Shown: positions 9,729 to 18,724, counted from the stretch's first letter. The stretch is DNA of 23,950 bases from Nemertoderma westbladi (GCA_032718475.1 JAUCBJ010008060.1:1-23950); one strand, 5' to 3'. Program-made: numbers and translations. The notes: generated by a model from the sequence alone, not told the origin.

Positions 9729-10521
9729 ACAGTATTTCAGTACTGTTATGTTATGAGCAACAATTCTTCATTATTGTAATAATAGTCTTAAAGTAATTTG
9801 CTTTACTTATGCTTATGTACAGTAGAGTACAACTGAGTACACCCCTGTTTTTTTAGCATCCTTTTGTTTGATAATTTTAGTAAAGGAAATGCTTTAGAAT
9901 ATTTGAAGGCTATACAATTTTAGAAAATAAAGGTTCTTGAAAAATTATTTTTCGTTCTAGATTTAACATTAGTAAAAGAAACAGTTATTTCTTCTTTCCT
10001 ATCTTTTTAATTAAGAGATACAATATTGAGTGTAGATTTAATAAAATATTACGGATCACGGTTTAAAATGGAAGATTATTATAACTTTCAAAAGGCGCCA
10101 ATAATTTAAGAGAGTGATTTTATTAAGTGCAGTACAGTATGTAAGCTCAATCCTAAATTCTAAAATTTGTTAACTTTATTAACAATTTTTTTCCTACATT
10201 AGAACATTTCTTGATACTATTGTAGTGGAGCCCGTGTCACCATTATTATGTTTTTTTTTTAATAGCTGTTTTTACTAATTGATTTATGTTCTGGAACATA
10301 CAGAAGTAGGCCTATACTTATTACTTATTGTAGTCCTGAACAAGTTTAATTTTTGTGGTAGCTACAGTAGTTAGCCTACTTTTACATTATAGCTATAAAA
10401 GTAATTTTGTATAAATCACGTTATATTACATTTTCTAGTTTTCTAGTATACTATACTACTTGTAGAGTTTCTTTTTACTAATAAATAATATAAGACAAAC
10501 ATGCCTATTTTCCTACACCAC
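9729..10521. other. Intergenic AT-rich DNA
   Basis: No gene, RNA or clear element was seen. Scattered tacagta and gttctggaaca-type motifs are present. Confidence 0.5.
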
Positions 10522-10853
10522 GTCCCAGAATATAGTGTCGTAATTCAGTGACATGCCCCCCCCCCCCAAAGTTTTCTATAAATGTTAATGAGTTTGCATG
10601 AAATTTGAAACAGAGATAGTTTCACCTCCCGACCAATTAGCCTGTTGTGTGAGCCAGCTTTAAAAAAGTGTCTCCGTCGATATTGCACCAGTTACAACGC
10701 AGTTATTCTTCAACCTTATAGTGATTTGTTGGTACTAGTGGAAAGCTGGCCACGCAAGGATTCCAAATATATACAAATATTTGAATTTGGTTGGGAAATA
10801 GCTGAGATCTGGGCATTCGAATGTTGCATGTATTTGTTTCCACTGTGGGGCGT
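10522..10853 (+). repeat. Dispersed C-tract repeat, copy A (left arm of inverted pair)
   Basis: It starts gtcccagaatatagtgtcg, has 12 C at 10556-10567, and ends in ggggcgttt. It is the reverse complement of 11984-12360 over essentially its whole length, with moderate divergence and indels (shorter C tract, fewer bases in the middle). It also aligns in direct orientation with 9017-9305. No transposase-like reading frame was seen. Confidence 0.9.
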
Positions 10854-11983
10854 TTCTTCTATAATAAGTGTATAACAGTCTGGAACATTTTGGGCACTAC
10901 TACAGTATATGTACCCATGACCGGGATATTTTTGTAGTAGCTAGTTTTTGCTACTTTATTATTTTTTAATGATCTACAGTATGTCATATTAGCTATAGTT
11001 TTGCAAAAAAAAATGTTATAGAACAAATCTTTTTTGTTCTAGAACATTTTTTTAAAAATTTATAATTCCTAATAATACACCTTAAAATGTTAATCTGTTG
11101 CCTTTAAATACTTCAAAATAATATTCTAAAATGTTTTTAAATGTTTACAGTAGTAGGTTCACTTTAACTGTTTTCATTAAATAAAATGCCACGTCACGAA
11201 AACAAAAAGTGCTCTAAAGATCCAAATATTATTGATATTTCCAAAGAATAGTATAAAATAAAAGTATATAATTTTGAAAAAACATTTTTATTTTAATAAT
11301 AGGCCTAGCTAACTTGGAAAATCACTAGCTAGCCTAATAATTTGTATTTAAACAAAAATTTTAACCCTTTCATGCCGGCACGCGGGCATTGCCCGCGCAT
11401 AAGTGTTCGGCGGGCGGGCATTGCCCGCGCTATAAATGATTTATTACAGTATACAGTAGGTCTTGCTAAGGCGCCGGTTTCAACGGGAAAGATAAAGTTA
11501 AATAGCCGGGGACAGCTTTGCCTTAAATGCAAGCTATAAATAGAATATTACAAGCTATACTGTAAACTGATTGGTCAATTCAACATGCTTTTACAACAGG
11601 GAAATGGTTACAATGTACAGTAGATTATAGGCAGAGTATACTGTATGATTACAACTCGCGAATCTTATAATTGACCCTTAGAAGAGGTATCTTTATACAG
11701 GCGTTTTACTGGTCTTGGGACGTTAGTGCCCGCGAGACATTAGTGCCCGCGGGCACTAATGTCTTCAGTACCTTCAGTATCTTCAGTACCAAAAACTAGC
11801 TAGAGTAAAATAAATATGGTCATTGGTACACATACTGTAGTAGTGCCTCATTTTGTTTATAAGTATATAAGTAGCTTAGCAACAATGCAATGCCTACATG
11901 ATATTACCAGTATATGGATTTTCTTAGTAGTAGTGCATACATAAGCGAAATGTTCTAGAACATTGTGTATTTATTAAATAGAA
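10854..11983. other. Interior between inverted copies A and B
   Basis: About 1.1 kb of AT-rich DNA with no recognisable gene. It contains two direct copies of the near-palindrome gcgggcattgcccgcgc (11382-11398, 11414-11430), a 30-bp perfect palindrome (11735-11764), and TGTTCTAGAACA palindromes at 11035-11046 and 11951-11962. Confidence 0.6.
11735..11764. repeat. 30-bp perfect palindrome
   Basis: Each half reads agacattagtgcccg followed directly by its complement, with no loop. The upstream sequence cgttagtgcccgcg (11721-11734) is a partial direct copy of the left half. It is potentially cruciform-forming. Confidence 0.97.
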
Positions 11984-12360
11984 TAAACGCCCCGCAGCGG
12001 AAGTAAATACATGCAACTTTCGATAGCCCATATCTCAGCTATTTCCCAACCAAATTCAAATATTTTTATATATTTGGAATCCTTGCATGGCCATGCCAGC
12101 TTTCCACCTGTACCAACAAATCAGGTTGAAGAATAAATGCGTTGTAACTGGTGCATTATCGACGGAGACACTTTTTTTTAACACTTGTAGCTCAAGATTG
12201 AAAGCAAAAACAAAAATTCTGTCTCACCCAGTAAGTGGTCGGGAGGTGAAACTATCTACGTTTCAAATTTCATGCAATCTCATTAAGATTTGTAGAAATA
12301 TTTCGGGGGGGGGGGGGGGGGGGGGTCGTGTCATTGAATTACGACACTATATTCTGGGAC
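11984..12360 (-). repeat. Dispersed C-tract repeat, copy B (right arm of inverted pair)
   Basis: This is the inverted counterpart of 10522-10853. Its poly(G) run of 21 (12305-12325) corresponds to the C tract of the other copies, always on the same strand relative to the repeat. Its open frame on the plus strand is repeat-derived. Confidence 0.9.
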
Positions 12361-12384
12361 ATAATAAGTTCAATAATATCTATT

Positions 12385-12521
12385 TACATACTTGTGTGTA
12401 AAGTAGCACTTTACAGTGTGATGATCCGAGTGGCTTTGTTACACGAACGAACGTTAATGAGTGAGTGAAAATAAAGCCACGAGGATCAGAACACTGTAAA
12501 GTACTTTGCAACAAGTATGTA
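12385..12521. repeat. 137-nt long imperfect hairpin
   Basis: The left arm begins tacatacttgtgtgtaaag (12385) and the right arm ends ctttgcaacaagtatgta (12521). The arms pair over about 55 bp with a few mismatches and small bulges, and include ctttacagtgt, gatcc and gtggcttt on both sides. The loop is around 12450-12462. It could be a solo fold-back MITE or a hairpin RNA; no evidence of transcription is visible. Confidence 0.85.
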
Positions 12522-12997
12522 CAGAATGTAGTTTTGTTCCAAAATGTTAACATTACGAAATGATTGTACATATATTATAAGTGATAGAAACTGCACAAAT
12601 TAAATTAGTTGCTGTATAAATAAATATAAAAATGACATAAATTATGTTAATTATGCTGATATTTATGGTGGCGGTTGGAGCCATGTTAATAATATAGCTA
12701 CTGGTTATTAATAGCTATACCCCGCCTACCGGTAGGTAATGCAGTAGGCCTATGAGGCTGTCAGGCAAATTTCCACCTATTGTTTGCGTGGTAACCAATG
12801 ACGGCGTTAAGTAATGTCCACTAAGGGGACATTACTTAACGGATAACAACAAATACAATACTAAATGTACAGGCCAATACAATGCTGTAATGTCCTCTAA
12901 AGTTGTAATGTGCTAAATCACAACTCGCTGTTAATACTAACGGCGTTGAGTAATGTTACAATTTTGGAATAATAACTATTTTGTTATTTATTTTTCT
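12522..12997. other. Intergenic with 15-bp inverted repeat
   Basis: No gene was seen. A perfect inverted repeat cgttaagtaatgtcc (12805-12819) pairs with 12827-12841 around a 7-nt loop. A related single arm (cggcgttgagtaatgtt) recurs near 12940, and another variant (gtaatgtcctctaa) near 12887. Confidence 0.6.
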
Positions 12998-13140
12998 GTT
13001 ACCATGGCAACATTGTAAAGTTCTAGAACAAAATATTATTGTTATACACTGTTCTAGAACATAAATAAAATATAAAATATAATGTTCCAAAACATATAGC
13101 TAGTCATTTTTCAAATATAAAATGGCTAGTAATTTAAAAT
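12998..13140 (+). repeat. TTCTAGAA-bearing repeat, copy P1
   Basis: About 140 bp running from gttaccatggcaacattg through two TTCTAGAA palindromes (13021-13028 and within 13050-13061) to catatagctagtca and a tgctagtaattt-like end. It matches 13661-13800 in direct and 14145-14272 in inverted orientation. Confidence 0.85.
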
Positions 13141-13660
13141 AAAACTACATTTTTATAACATAAATCATTGTTACCATGCAAAAAGTGTAAACTGCTATAA
13201 AATCATCAATATTTTTGTTCATTAATATATTCTGAATCAGTTTAAACCTGAAATATCAATGTTTTAACATTTTTTATAATTACAAGAAGTAGCCTACTGG
13301 CTAGTGAAAAAAACACTAGCTACCATAAAAAATAATATCTACTAATGTTGTAGAACACAAAAAATTACAGTATTTTTTAGAAATTTCAAAAAAATGATTA
13401 TATACTGTATAATAAATCATGTTTTGAAAACTTCCTACAGTATATAGCTAGTAGTCGATTAGCTAATGTTCTGGAACACTTTTTTTTTTAATTTTATAAT
13501 TAAGTCAGTGGTGATATTACTATGCAAAAAGCACATCATTTCATTAATTAATATCAAAATATCAAATGCGAATGCATACGGACCTCTAGACTTTTTTTAG
13601 CCATGATGAATTTTAGGTAACAGTTCCGTATAGCACTACATTTTTTAAACATAAATCAGT

Positions 13661-13800
13661 GTTATCATGCCAACATTGTTGAGTTCTAGAACAAAATATA
13701 AATATTATACACTATTCTAGAATATAAATATAATTGAAAATATAATATTCTAGAACATATAGCTAGTTATTTTTCAAATTTAAAATTGCTAGTAATTAAA
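13661..13800 (+). repeat. TTCTAGAA-bearing repeat, copy P2
   Basis: Direct copy of P1 with three TTCTAGAA octamers (13683-13692, 13714-13723, 13747-13756). With the inverted copy P3 it flanks a 344-bp interior, forming a roughly 610-bp composite with inverted ends. Confidence 0.85.
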
Positions 13801-14144
13801 AAAAAAATTAATCAAAAAAATTTTGGGGTGCGAAATGCACATGTAAAATTTAGGCAATTAATAATTGACAGGTACTGAGAAAAATTAGAAAAATATACGA
13901 CGCCAGAGCTTTGTGTGAGGAGTGCATTAACTATGAAGATAAAGTACATGTGGAGGCAACAGATAAGAAAAGGAAAAATAAACGGATTCCATGAGATATT
14001 AAAGGCCAACAAAAGCCAATACCCAATGGATAAATAAACCAATTACTGTAGTTACATCGGTATACAAAAACTCTATTATCAATATTAATTTAAATGTATT
14101 CTGAAATTTAATTCAAAATGATTTTTTTTTAATTTACTACTTAT

Positions 14145-14272
14145 TTTACAATTAAAAAAACAACAAGCTATATGTTCTAGAACATCATATTTTTTATTTT
14201 ATTTATGTTCTAGAATAGTATATAATAATTTTATATTGTGCTAGAACTCTTCAATGTAGCCATAGTAACAAT
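14145..14272 (-). repeat. TTCTAGAA-bearing repeat, inverted copy P3
   Basis: The reverse complement of this segment reads like P1/P2: ttactatggctacattga, a gagttctagcac variant, actattctagaac, then gaacatatagcttgt. TGTTCTAGAACA is at 14173-14184. Confidence 0.8.
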
Positions 14273-14346
14273 ATGTTCTGGAAAATTATCAGTAGCAAAA
14301 ATATCATTTGATAGTTATAAATAGATACAGTAGATAATGGTGACAA

Positions 14347-15147
14347 GTGCTACACTAGTACCGTGCTACAGCTACACTAGTCCCGTGCTACACTAGTACC
14401 GTGCTACAATAGTACCGTGTTACACTAGTACCGTGCTTCACTTGTACCGTGCTACACTTATACCGTGGTGCACTAGTACCTTGCTACACTTGTACCATGC
14501 TGCACTAGTACCGTGCTACAGTTACACTAGTCCCGTGCTACACTAGTACCGTGCTACAATACAACAGTGTTACGCTAGTACCGTGCTACACTAGTACCGA
14601 ACTACACTTGTACCGTGCTACACTAGTACCATGCTACACTAGTACCGTGCTACCTTGGTACCGTGCTACACTAGTACCGTGCTACACTAGTACCGTGCTA
14701 TACTTGTACCCTGCTACACTAGTCCCGTGATACACTCGTACCGTGCTACACTAGTACCTTGCTACACTAGTAGCGTGTTACACTAGTACCGTGCTGCACT
14801 AGTACGGTGCTACTCTAGTACCTTGCTACACTAGTACGGAGCTACAATAGTACCGAACTGCACTAGTACCTTGCTACACTAGTGCCGGGCTACACTAGTA
14901 CCGTGCTACACTAGTGCCGTGCCACACAAGTACCGTGCTACACTAGTGCCGTGCTACACTAGTACCGTGCTACACTAGCACCGTGCTATACTAGTACCGT
15001 GCTACACTAGTACCGTGCTACACTAGTGCCGTGCTGCACTAGTACGGTGCTATACTAGAACCGCGCTACACTAGTACTGTGCTACACTAGTACCGTGCTA
15101 CACTAGCACCGTGCTATACTAGTACTGTGCTACACTAGTACCGTGCT
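14347..15147. repeat. 16-bp satellite array, about 50 copies
   Basis: The consensus unit is gctacactagtaccgt with frequent point variants (tgc, gcc, ggt forms). Higher-order duplication is visible: a variant block with an extra gctaca/gctaca-gtta step recurs about 149 bp apart (near 14362 and 14511), and a gcaccgtgctata block recurs about 128 bp apart (near 14970 and 15100). It contains many SpeI-type actagt palindromes. The array ends about 70 bp upstream of the channel ATG. Confidence 0.96.
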
Positions 15148-15216
15148 TATGAATGCGTTAGTGTTATACTACTTCCATACTAGTTACTTCAGTCATTGTT
15201 GTAATATTTTAATTAC
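15148..15216 (+). promoter_or_regulatory. Short leader between satellite and channel ORF
   Basis: Only 69 bp separate the array from the ATG. The sequence ttacttcag-tcattg near 15185-15197 could be an initiator-like start site (tcagtcatt) or the 3' splice site of a 5'-UTR intron; the two cannot be told apart here. No TATA box is obvious. Confidence 0.3.
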
Positions 15217-18200
15217 ATGGATTTATTGGGTTGTTGTTCAATAGCAAATGAAATGTCAACGATTCATGCAAAAATAGAGGAAACCTGTAGTGGACATCGC
15301 GAAAGCAAATGGTATGTGTTTCTCTTGTCATCACTAGTACCGTTTCTGTCCCTGCTGTCGATTACGGTAATTATAAAAATAGGCAAATCAATTATTAAAT
15401 GCAACAAACCAAAACATCGACCACATCGTAAAAAAAGATCCGTAAATTTGGTCATTGTGGTGAGAGACTGGTCGGGATCGTTATTATGCGCTAAAACCTT
15501 TTGTGGGAAGTTGCTCATTGTTCTACTAAACATCGCCGCTGCTATACAATTTATTATTTTCCTCATGTACACTGACAAGGACCTTGAATATTGCTTTGGG
15601 GAGGATGATGGGAATCGTAGGTTATTCGGGTATGATGTTGTATTCCTCATAGAATGTGTTTTGTCAGTTTATTTCCTTTTCCACTTCTGCCTCAGGTTAA
15701 TGGCAGCGAATAATAAACTTTCATTTCTTCTTGGTATTTCTTCTATAGTGGAGTTTTGTACTCTTCCACCACTGATAACGAGCGCAATTCTACAGCGTCA
15801 TTACATAGGATTGCGGTGTATGCGTGCTGGAACCCTGCTAAGTTTACCGGAGTGCCTCCAACATTTAGGAATCCTCAAGTCTTCAAAAATATCAAAGCTT
15901 CTCCACTTGGCGACATTATTACTATGTCTTTGGTTAGGAGTCGCAGGACTAATTCATTTAATTGAAAATTCTGGAGATTTTTGGCGGGATTTTAGCAACC
16001 CACAATCAATTACCTATCTTGATAGTTTCTATATGCTAATGGTCACTATGTCAACGGTTGGCTATGGTGATGAGGCACCAAAGACCAGTACTGGTCGAGT
16101 TGTGGATATGTTTTTTATTCTTGGTGGTCTAGCTGCTTTTGCAAACTGTGTGCCTGAAATGTTGGACATTATCAGTAGCAGAAACAAATACGGTGGGAAC
16201 TATATGTGTGAAAGGGGAAGGAAATTTATTGTGCTGTGTGGACACGTTACCTTTGATAGTGTTTATGCGTTTACCAAAGACTTCCTCCATAAGGACAGGA
16301 ATATAGAAGACGTTGAAATAGTAGTGCTTAGTCACCATGAACCGAACGCCCAAATGGAAGCCTTGCTCAAACACCATTTTAGTCAATTGCATTATTTTCG
16401 AGGAACTCCGATGATTTCCAATGATTTAATACGAGTTCAAATAACTAGGGCAGATTCCTGTCTAATTCTAGCCGATAAATATTCAAATGATCCTGATGCT
16501 GAAGATGCTGCCAACATTATGCGCGTTATAGCCTTCAAGAATTTCGATCCTAATATTAGAGTTATAACGCAGCTGATGACATATCGGACAAAAAGTCTCC
16601 TTCTCAATATTCCTTCTTGGAATGAAGGGAATGGCGACGCCGCTGTTTGTTTAAGTGAACTTAAATTAGGGCTCATTGCTCAATCCTGTCTGGCTCCCGG
16701 ATTCTCTACATTAATGGCCAATCTATTTTCGGTCAAGGGCATTCCCCCCTATTCCGCAATAAGTGATTCATGGTTGTCTACGTATGTTAGAGGAGCCGCT
16801 TTAGATATGTACAACGAAACTATCAGCGATGCTTTTGTAGGTATGACATTCTTTCATGCATCGGAATTCATATTTAACAATCTGCATCTCCTGTTGTTTG
16901 CGATTCATGAGGAGGAAGGTACCCATCACTCTTCATTCAAATCTTGTGCCAGTGTTACATCAATGAAAGAAGGGGTGGCGAGGAAGGAGATTTTGATAAA
17001 TCCAAGTGACTACATCATTATAAATGAATGCAAGGGATTTTTTATGTCAAATTCATGGAGCGAGGTAAAGCGGGTGAGGCATTACTGCCACGCCTGTCAT
17101 CAAGGTAAGGATCCTAATGAAATACGCGCGTGTGGTTGTGCTATAGTGACACGCATTGTGGATTCGACTGAGAAGAGTGAATGTCTAGGTCCACCACCGA
17201 ACGATCTCCCGCAGGATCCCGTTTCAACGAGAAGTAATACTTATGAATATGACATCACAGGAATGTTTCATTGGTGCCACAAACAAGATCTCCGTGATTG
17301 TTTAATTCCGGACAGAATAGAAGCCGCTAAAAGGAACCTAGAGGACCATATTATAGTTTGTGTGTTTGCACAGAAACGTGGAGAACATATTGGCCTTCAC
17401 AATTTTGTCATGCCATTGCGTTCGAGCAATCTACTTTACGAAGAATTAAAAACAATTGTATTTTTTGGTAATATAGACTTCCTTTCGCAAGAGTGGGAAG
17501 AATTATCCACGTTTCCTTTGCTACTGATTATGGGTGGGGATCCGAAGAATCGATCTGATCTTCGCGCTCTGAACATCGAAAAGAGTGATATGGTAGTGAT
17601 TTTGAGCGGACATAAACTTGTTAGTCAAGATGGAAAGGGTCATTCTGATCAAGACTCTTTAATAGCGACTTTAAATATTAAGGCTATGAATTTCAACAAT
17701 TCCCAGAATAGTGACTTCAAGAGATTGCCAAGTAAAAGATTTTCGAGTAAAAGGATCTTTGTTGAAAGTTCAACCACCGTCAATTACCTTCCTGCTTCCG
17801 ATATACCCACTTTTCTTGTTCCTTCAAAGAGGTCGTTTTGTACCTCAGGGAACGATATACCCATGATAGCGGAACTGGTGTTTGATAAGTCGGCGGAATT
17901 TATAGATCAAGATGACTTGGATATCGAGGACTTGGAGTTATACATGACACAACCGTTTGCCTGCGGCACATGTTTTACAGTCAGTGTTCTTGATTCAATT
18001 ATGACGATGGTTTACCTCAATCGGCATTTTCTGGAATTACTCAGAACGTTGGTAACTGGAGGCGTGACCTCGGAGTTAGAGAGAAGTGTAGCAGAAGGAG
18101 GCGGCGTTATGGGAGGTTGTCCGAAGGATGTAGTCTCCCGTGTAAGAAACCGTGTGAGGTTAGCACAAATCTATATGAAAGAAATGCCCACCCATTTTGT

Positions 18201-18408
18201 TGATGGTCAATACGGCCAAGTGTTCCTCTATACATTACGAAATTTTCGGATTCTGTGTTTCGGCATCTCCAGGTTGCGAGACATAACCTTGGAAGAGTCA
18301 GTTCGCTCTAAGAAACGATTTTGCATACCAGCACCTCCTTTTGATGAAATCGTTCGAGAAAGTGATATAATTTATACCTTCTCACCTCACAAGATGATGA
18401 TAACATGA
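15217..18408 (+). CDS. Slo1-like (BK, KCNMA1 family) large-conductance potassium channel, single exon
   Basis: The protein has 1063 residues with full Slo1 architecture: S0 about 31-56, S1 about 97-117, S2 about 139-162, S3 about 168-190, S4 about 195-215, S5 about 226-249, pore loop with STVGYGD (279-285), S6 with FFILGGLAAF (299-308), KYGG (324-327), then RCK1 and RCK2. RCK1 carries CGHVTFDSV (341-349), KDFLHKDR (354-361), DPDAEDAANIMRVI (425-438) and LLNIPSWN. The CxACH heme-regulatory motif is present (624-628). RCK2 carries TGMFHWC (681-687), VMPLRSSN (731-738), the calcium-bowl region DQDDLDIEDLELY (897-909) and TQPFACGTCFTVSVLDSIM (911-929). Known family role: voltage- and Ca2+-gated K+ efflux as tetramers in the plasma membrane. 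Oddities: S4 keeps R200 and R203 (human R207, R210) but has T206 at the R213 position; the D153 and D186 positions are Glu; the second RCK1 Ca2+ ligand (human E535) aligns with H564, followed by EEE; the tail after RCK2 is short. There are no introns, stops or frameshifts, while animal Slo1 genes normally have many exons, so a functional retrogene is likely. GYGD favours Slo1 over mammalian Slo3 (GFGD). Confidence 0.95.
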   Translation: MDLLGCCSIANEMSTIHAKIEETCSGHRESKWYVFLLSSLVPFLSLLSITVIIKIGKSIIKCNKPKHRPHRKKRSVNLVIVVRDWSGSLLCAKTFCGKLLIVLLNIAAAIQFIIFLMYTDKDLEYCFGEDDGNRRLFGYDVVFLIECVLSVYFLFHFCLRLMAANNKLSFLLGISSIVEFCTLPPLITSAILQRHYIGLRCMRAGTLLSLPECLQHLGILKSSKISKLLHLATLLLCLWLGVAGLIHLIENSGDFWRDFSNPQSITYLDSFYMLMVTMSTVGYGDEAPKTSTGRVVDMFFILGGLAAFANCVPEMLDIISSRNKYGGNYMCERGRKFIVLCGHVTFDSVYAFTKDFLHKDRNIEDVEIVVLSHHEPNAQMEALLKHHFSQLHYFRGTPMISNDLIRVQITRADSCLILADKYSNDPDAEDAANIMRVIAFKNFDPNIRVITQLMTYRTKSLLLNIPSWNEGNGDAAVCLSELKLGLIAQSCLAPGFSTLMANLFSVKGIPPYSAISDSWLSTYVRGAALDMYNETISDAFVGMTFFHASEFIFNNLHLLLFAIHEEEGTHHSSFKSCASVTSMKEGVARKEILINPSDYIIINECKGFFMSNSWSEVKRVRHYCHACHQGKDPNEIRACGCAIVTRIVDSTEKSECLGPPPNDLPQDPVSTRSNTYEYDITGMFHWCHKQDLRDCLIPDRIEAAKRNLEDHIIVCVFAQKRGEHIGLHNFVMPLRSSNLLYEELKTIVFFGNIDFLSQEWEELSTFPLLLIMGGDPKNRSDLRALNIEKSDMVVILSGHKLVSQDGKGHSDQDSLIATLNIKAMNFNNSQNSDFKRLPSKRFSSKRIFVESSTTVNYLPASDIPTFLVPSKRSFCTSGNDIPMIAELVFDKSAEFIDQDDLDIEDLELYMTQPFACGTCFTVSVLDSIMTMVYLNRHFLELLRTLVTGGVTSELERSVAEGGGVMGGCPKDVVSRVRNRVRLAQIYMKEMPTHFVDGQYGQVFLYTLRNFRILCFGISRLRDITLEESVRSKKRFCIPAPPFDEIVRESDIIYTFSPHKMMIT

Positions 18409-18724
18409 ACCCACGAGGGCGGTTCATAATATTTATGGGATTTATTCAACTTTATAAATGGTGATCTTACAATGCGGATTAAATTTACACCAGAGACTGG
18501 GTAGTCGTGGGGATAATCTCTTATCAATGATACTGATCGTACGTACAGTCTATGTTAGTTTGTTACAAACGATATTAAATTAATTTAATTTAACCGAGAA
18601 AATCTTTAATACATATAATTAGTTATTGCAGGGAAGCAATCTGGAGACCGATGCGAAATGTGTGGGTACATTTTATGCCCCTCTGCACTACTGGGTGGAA
18701 AAATGGGCGGCTGGGGAAAATGAC
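18409..18724. other. 3' flank of channel gene
   Basis: ATTAAA at 18478-18483, about 70 nt after the stop, is the nearest poly(A)-signal-like motif. No other gene is supported. An open stretch beginning after ttattgcag (18630) runs into the antisense SINE and is discussed as a finding. Confidence 0.45.

Noticed and set aside
13812-14042. 76-codon minus-strand hydrophobic frame
   Set aside because: AT-rich antisense sequence commonly gives Phe/Ile/Leu-rich frames; no signal or domain supports it. The plus-strand reading there is slightly better but still weak.
15264-15650. 128-codon minus-strand frame inside the channel gene
   Set aside because: Antisense shadow of the Slo1-like coding region.
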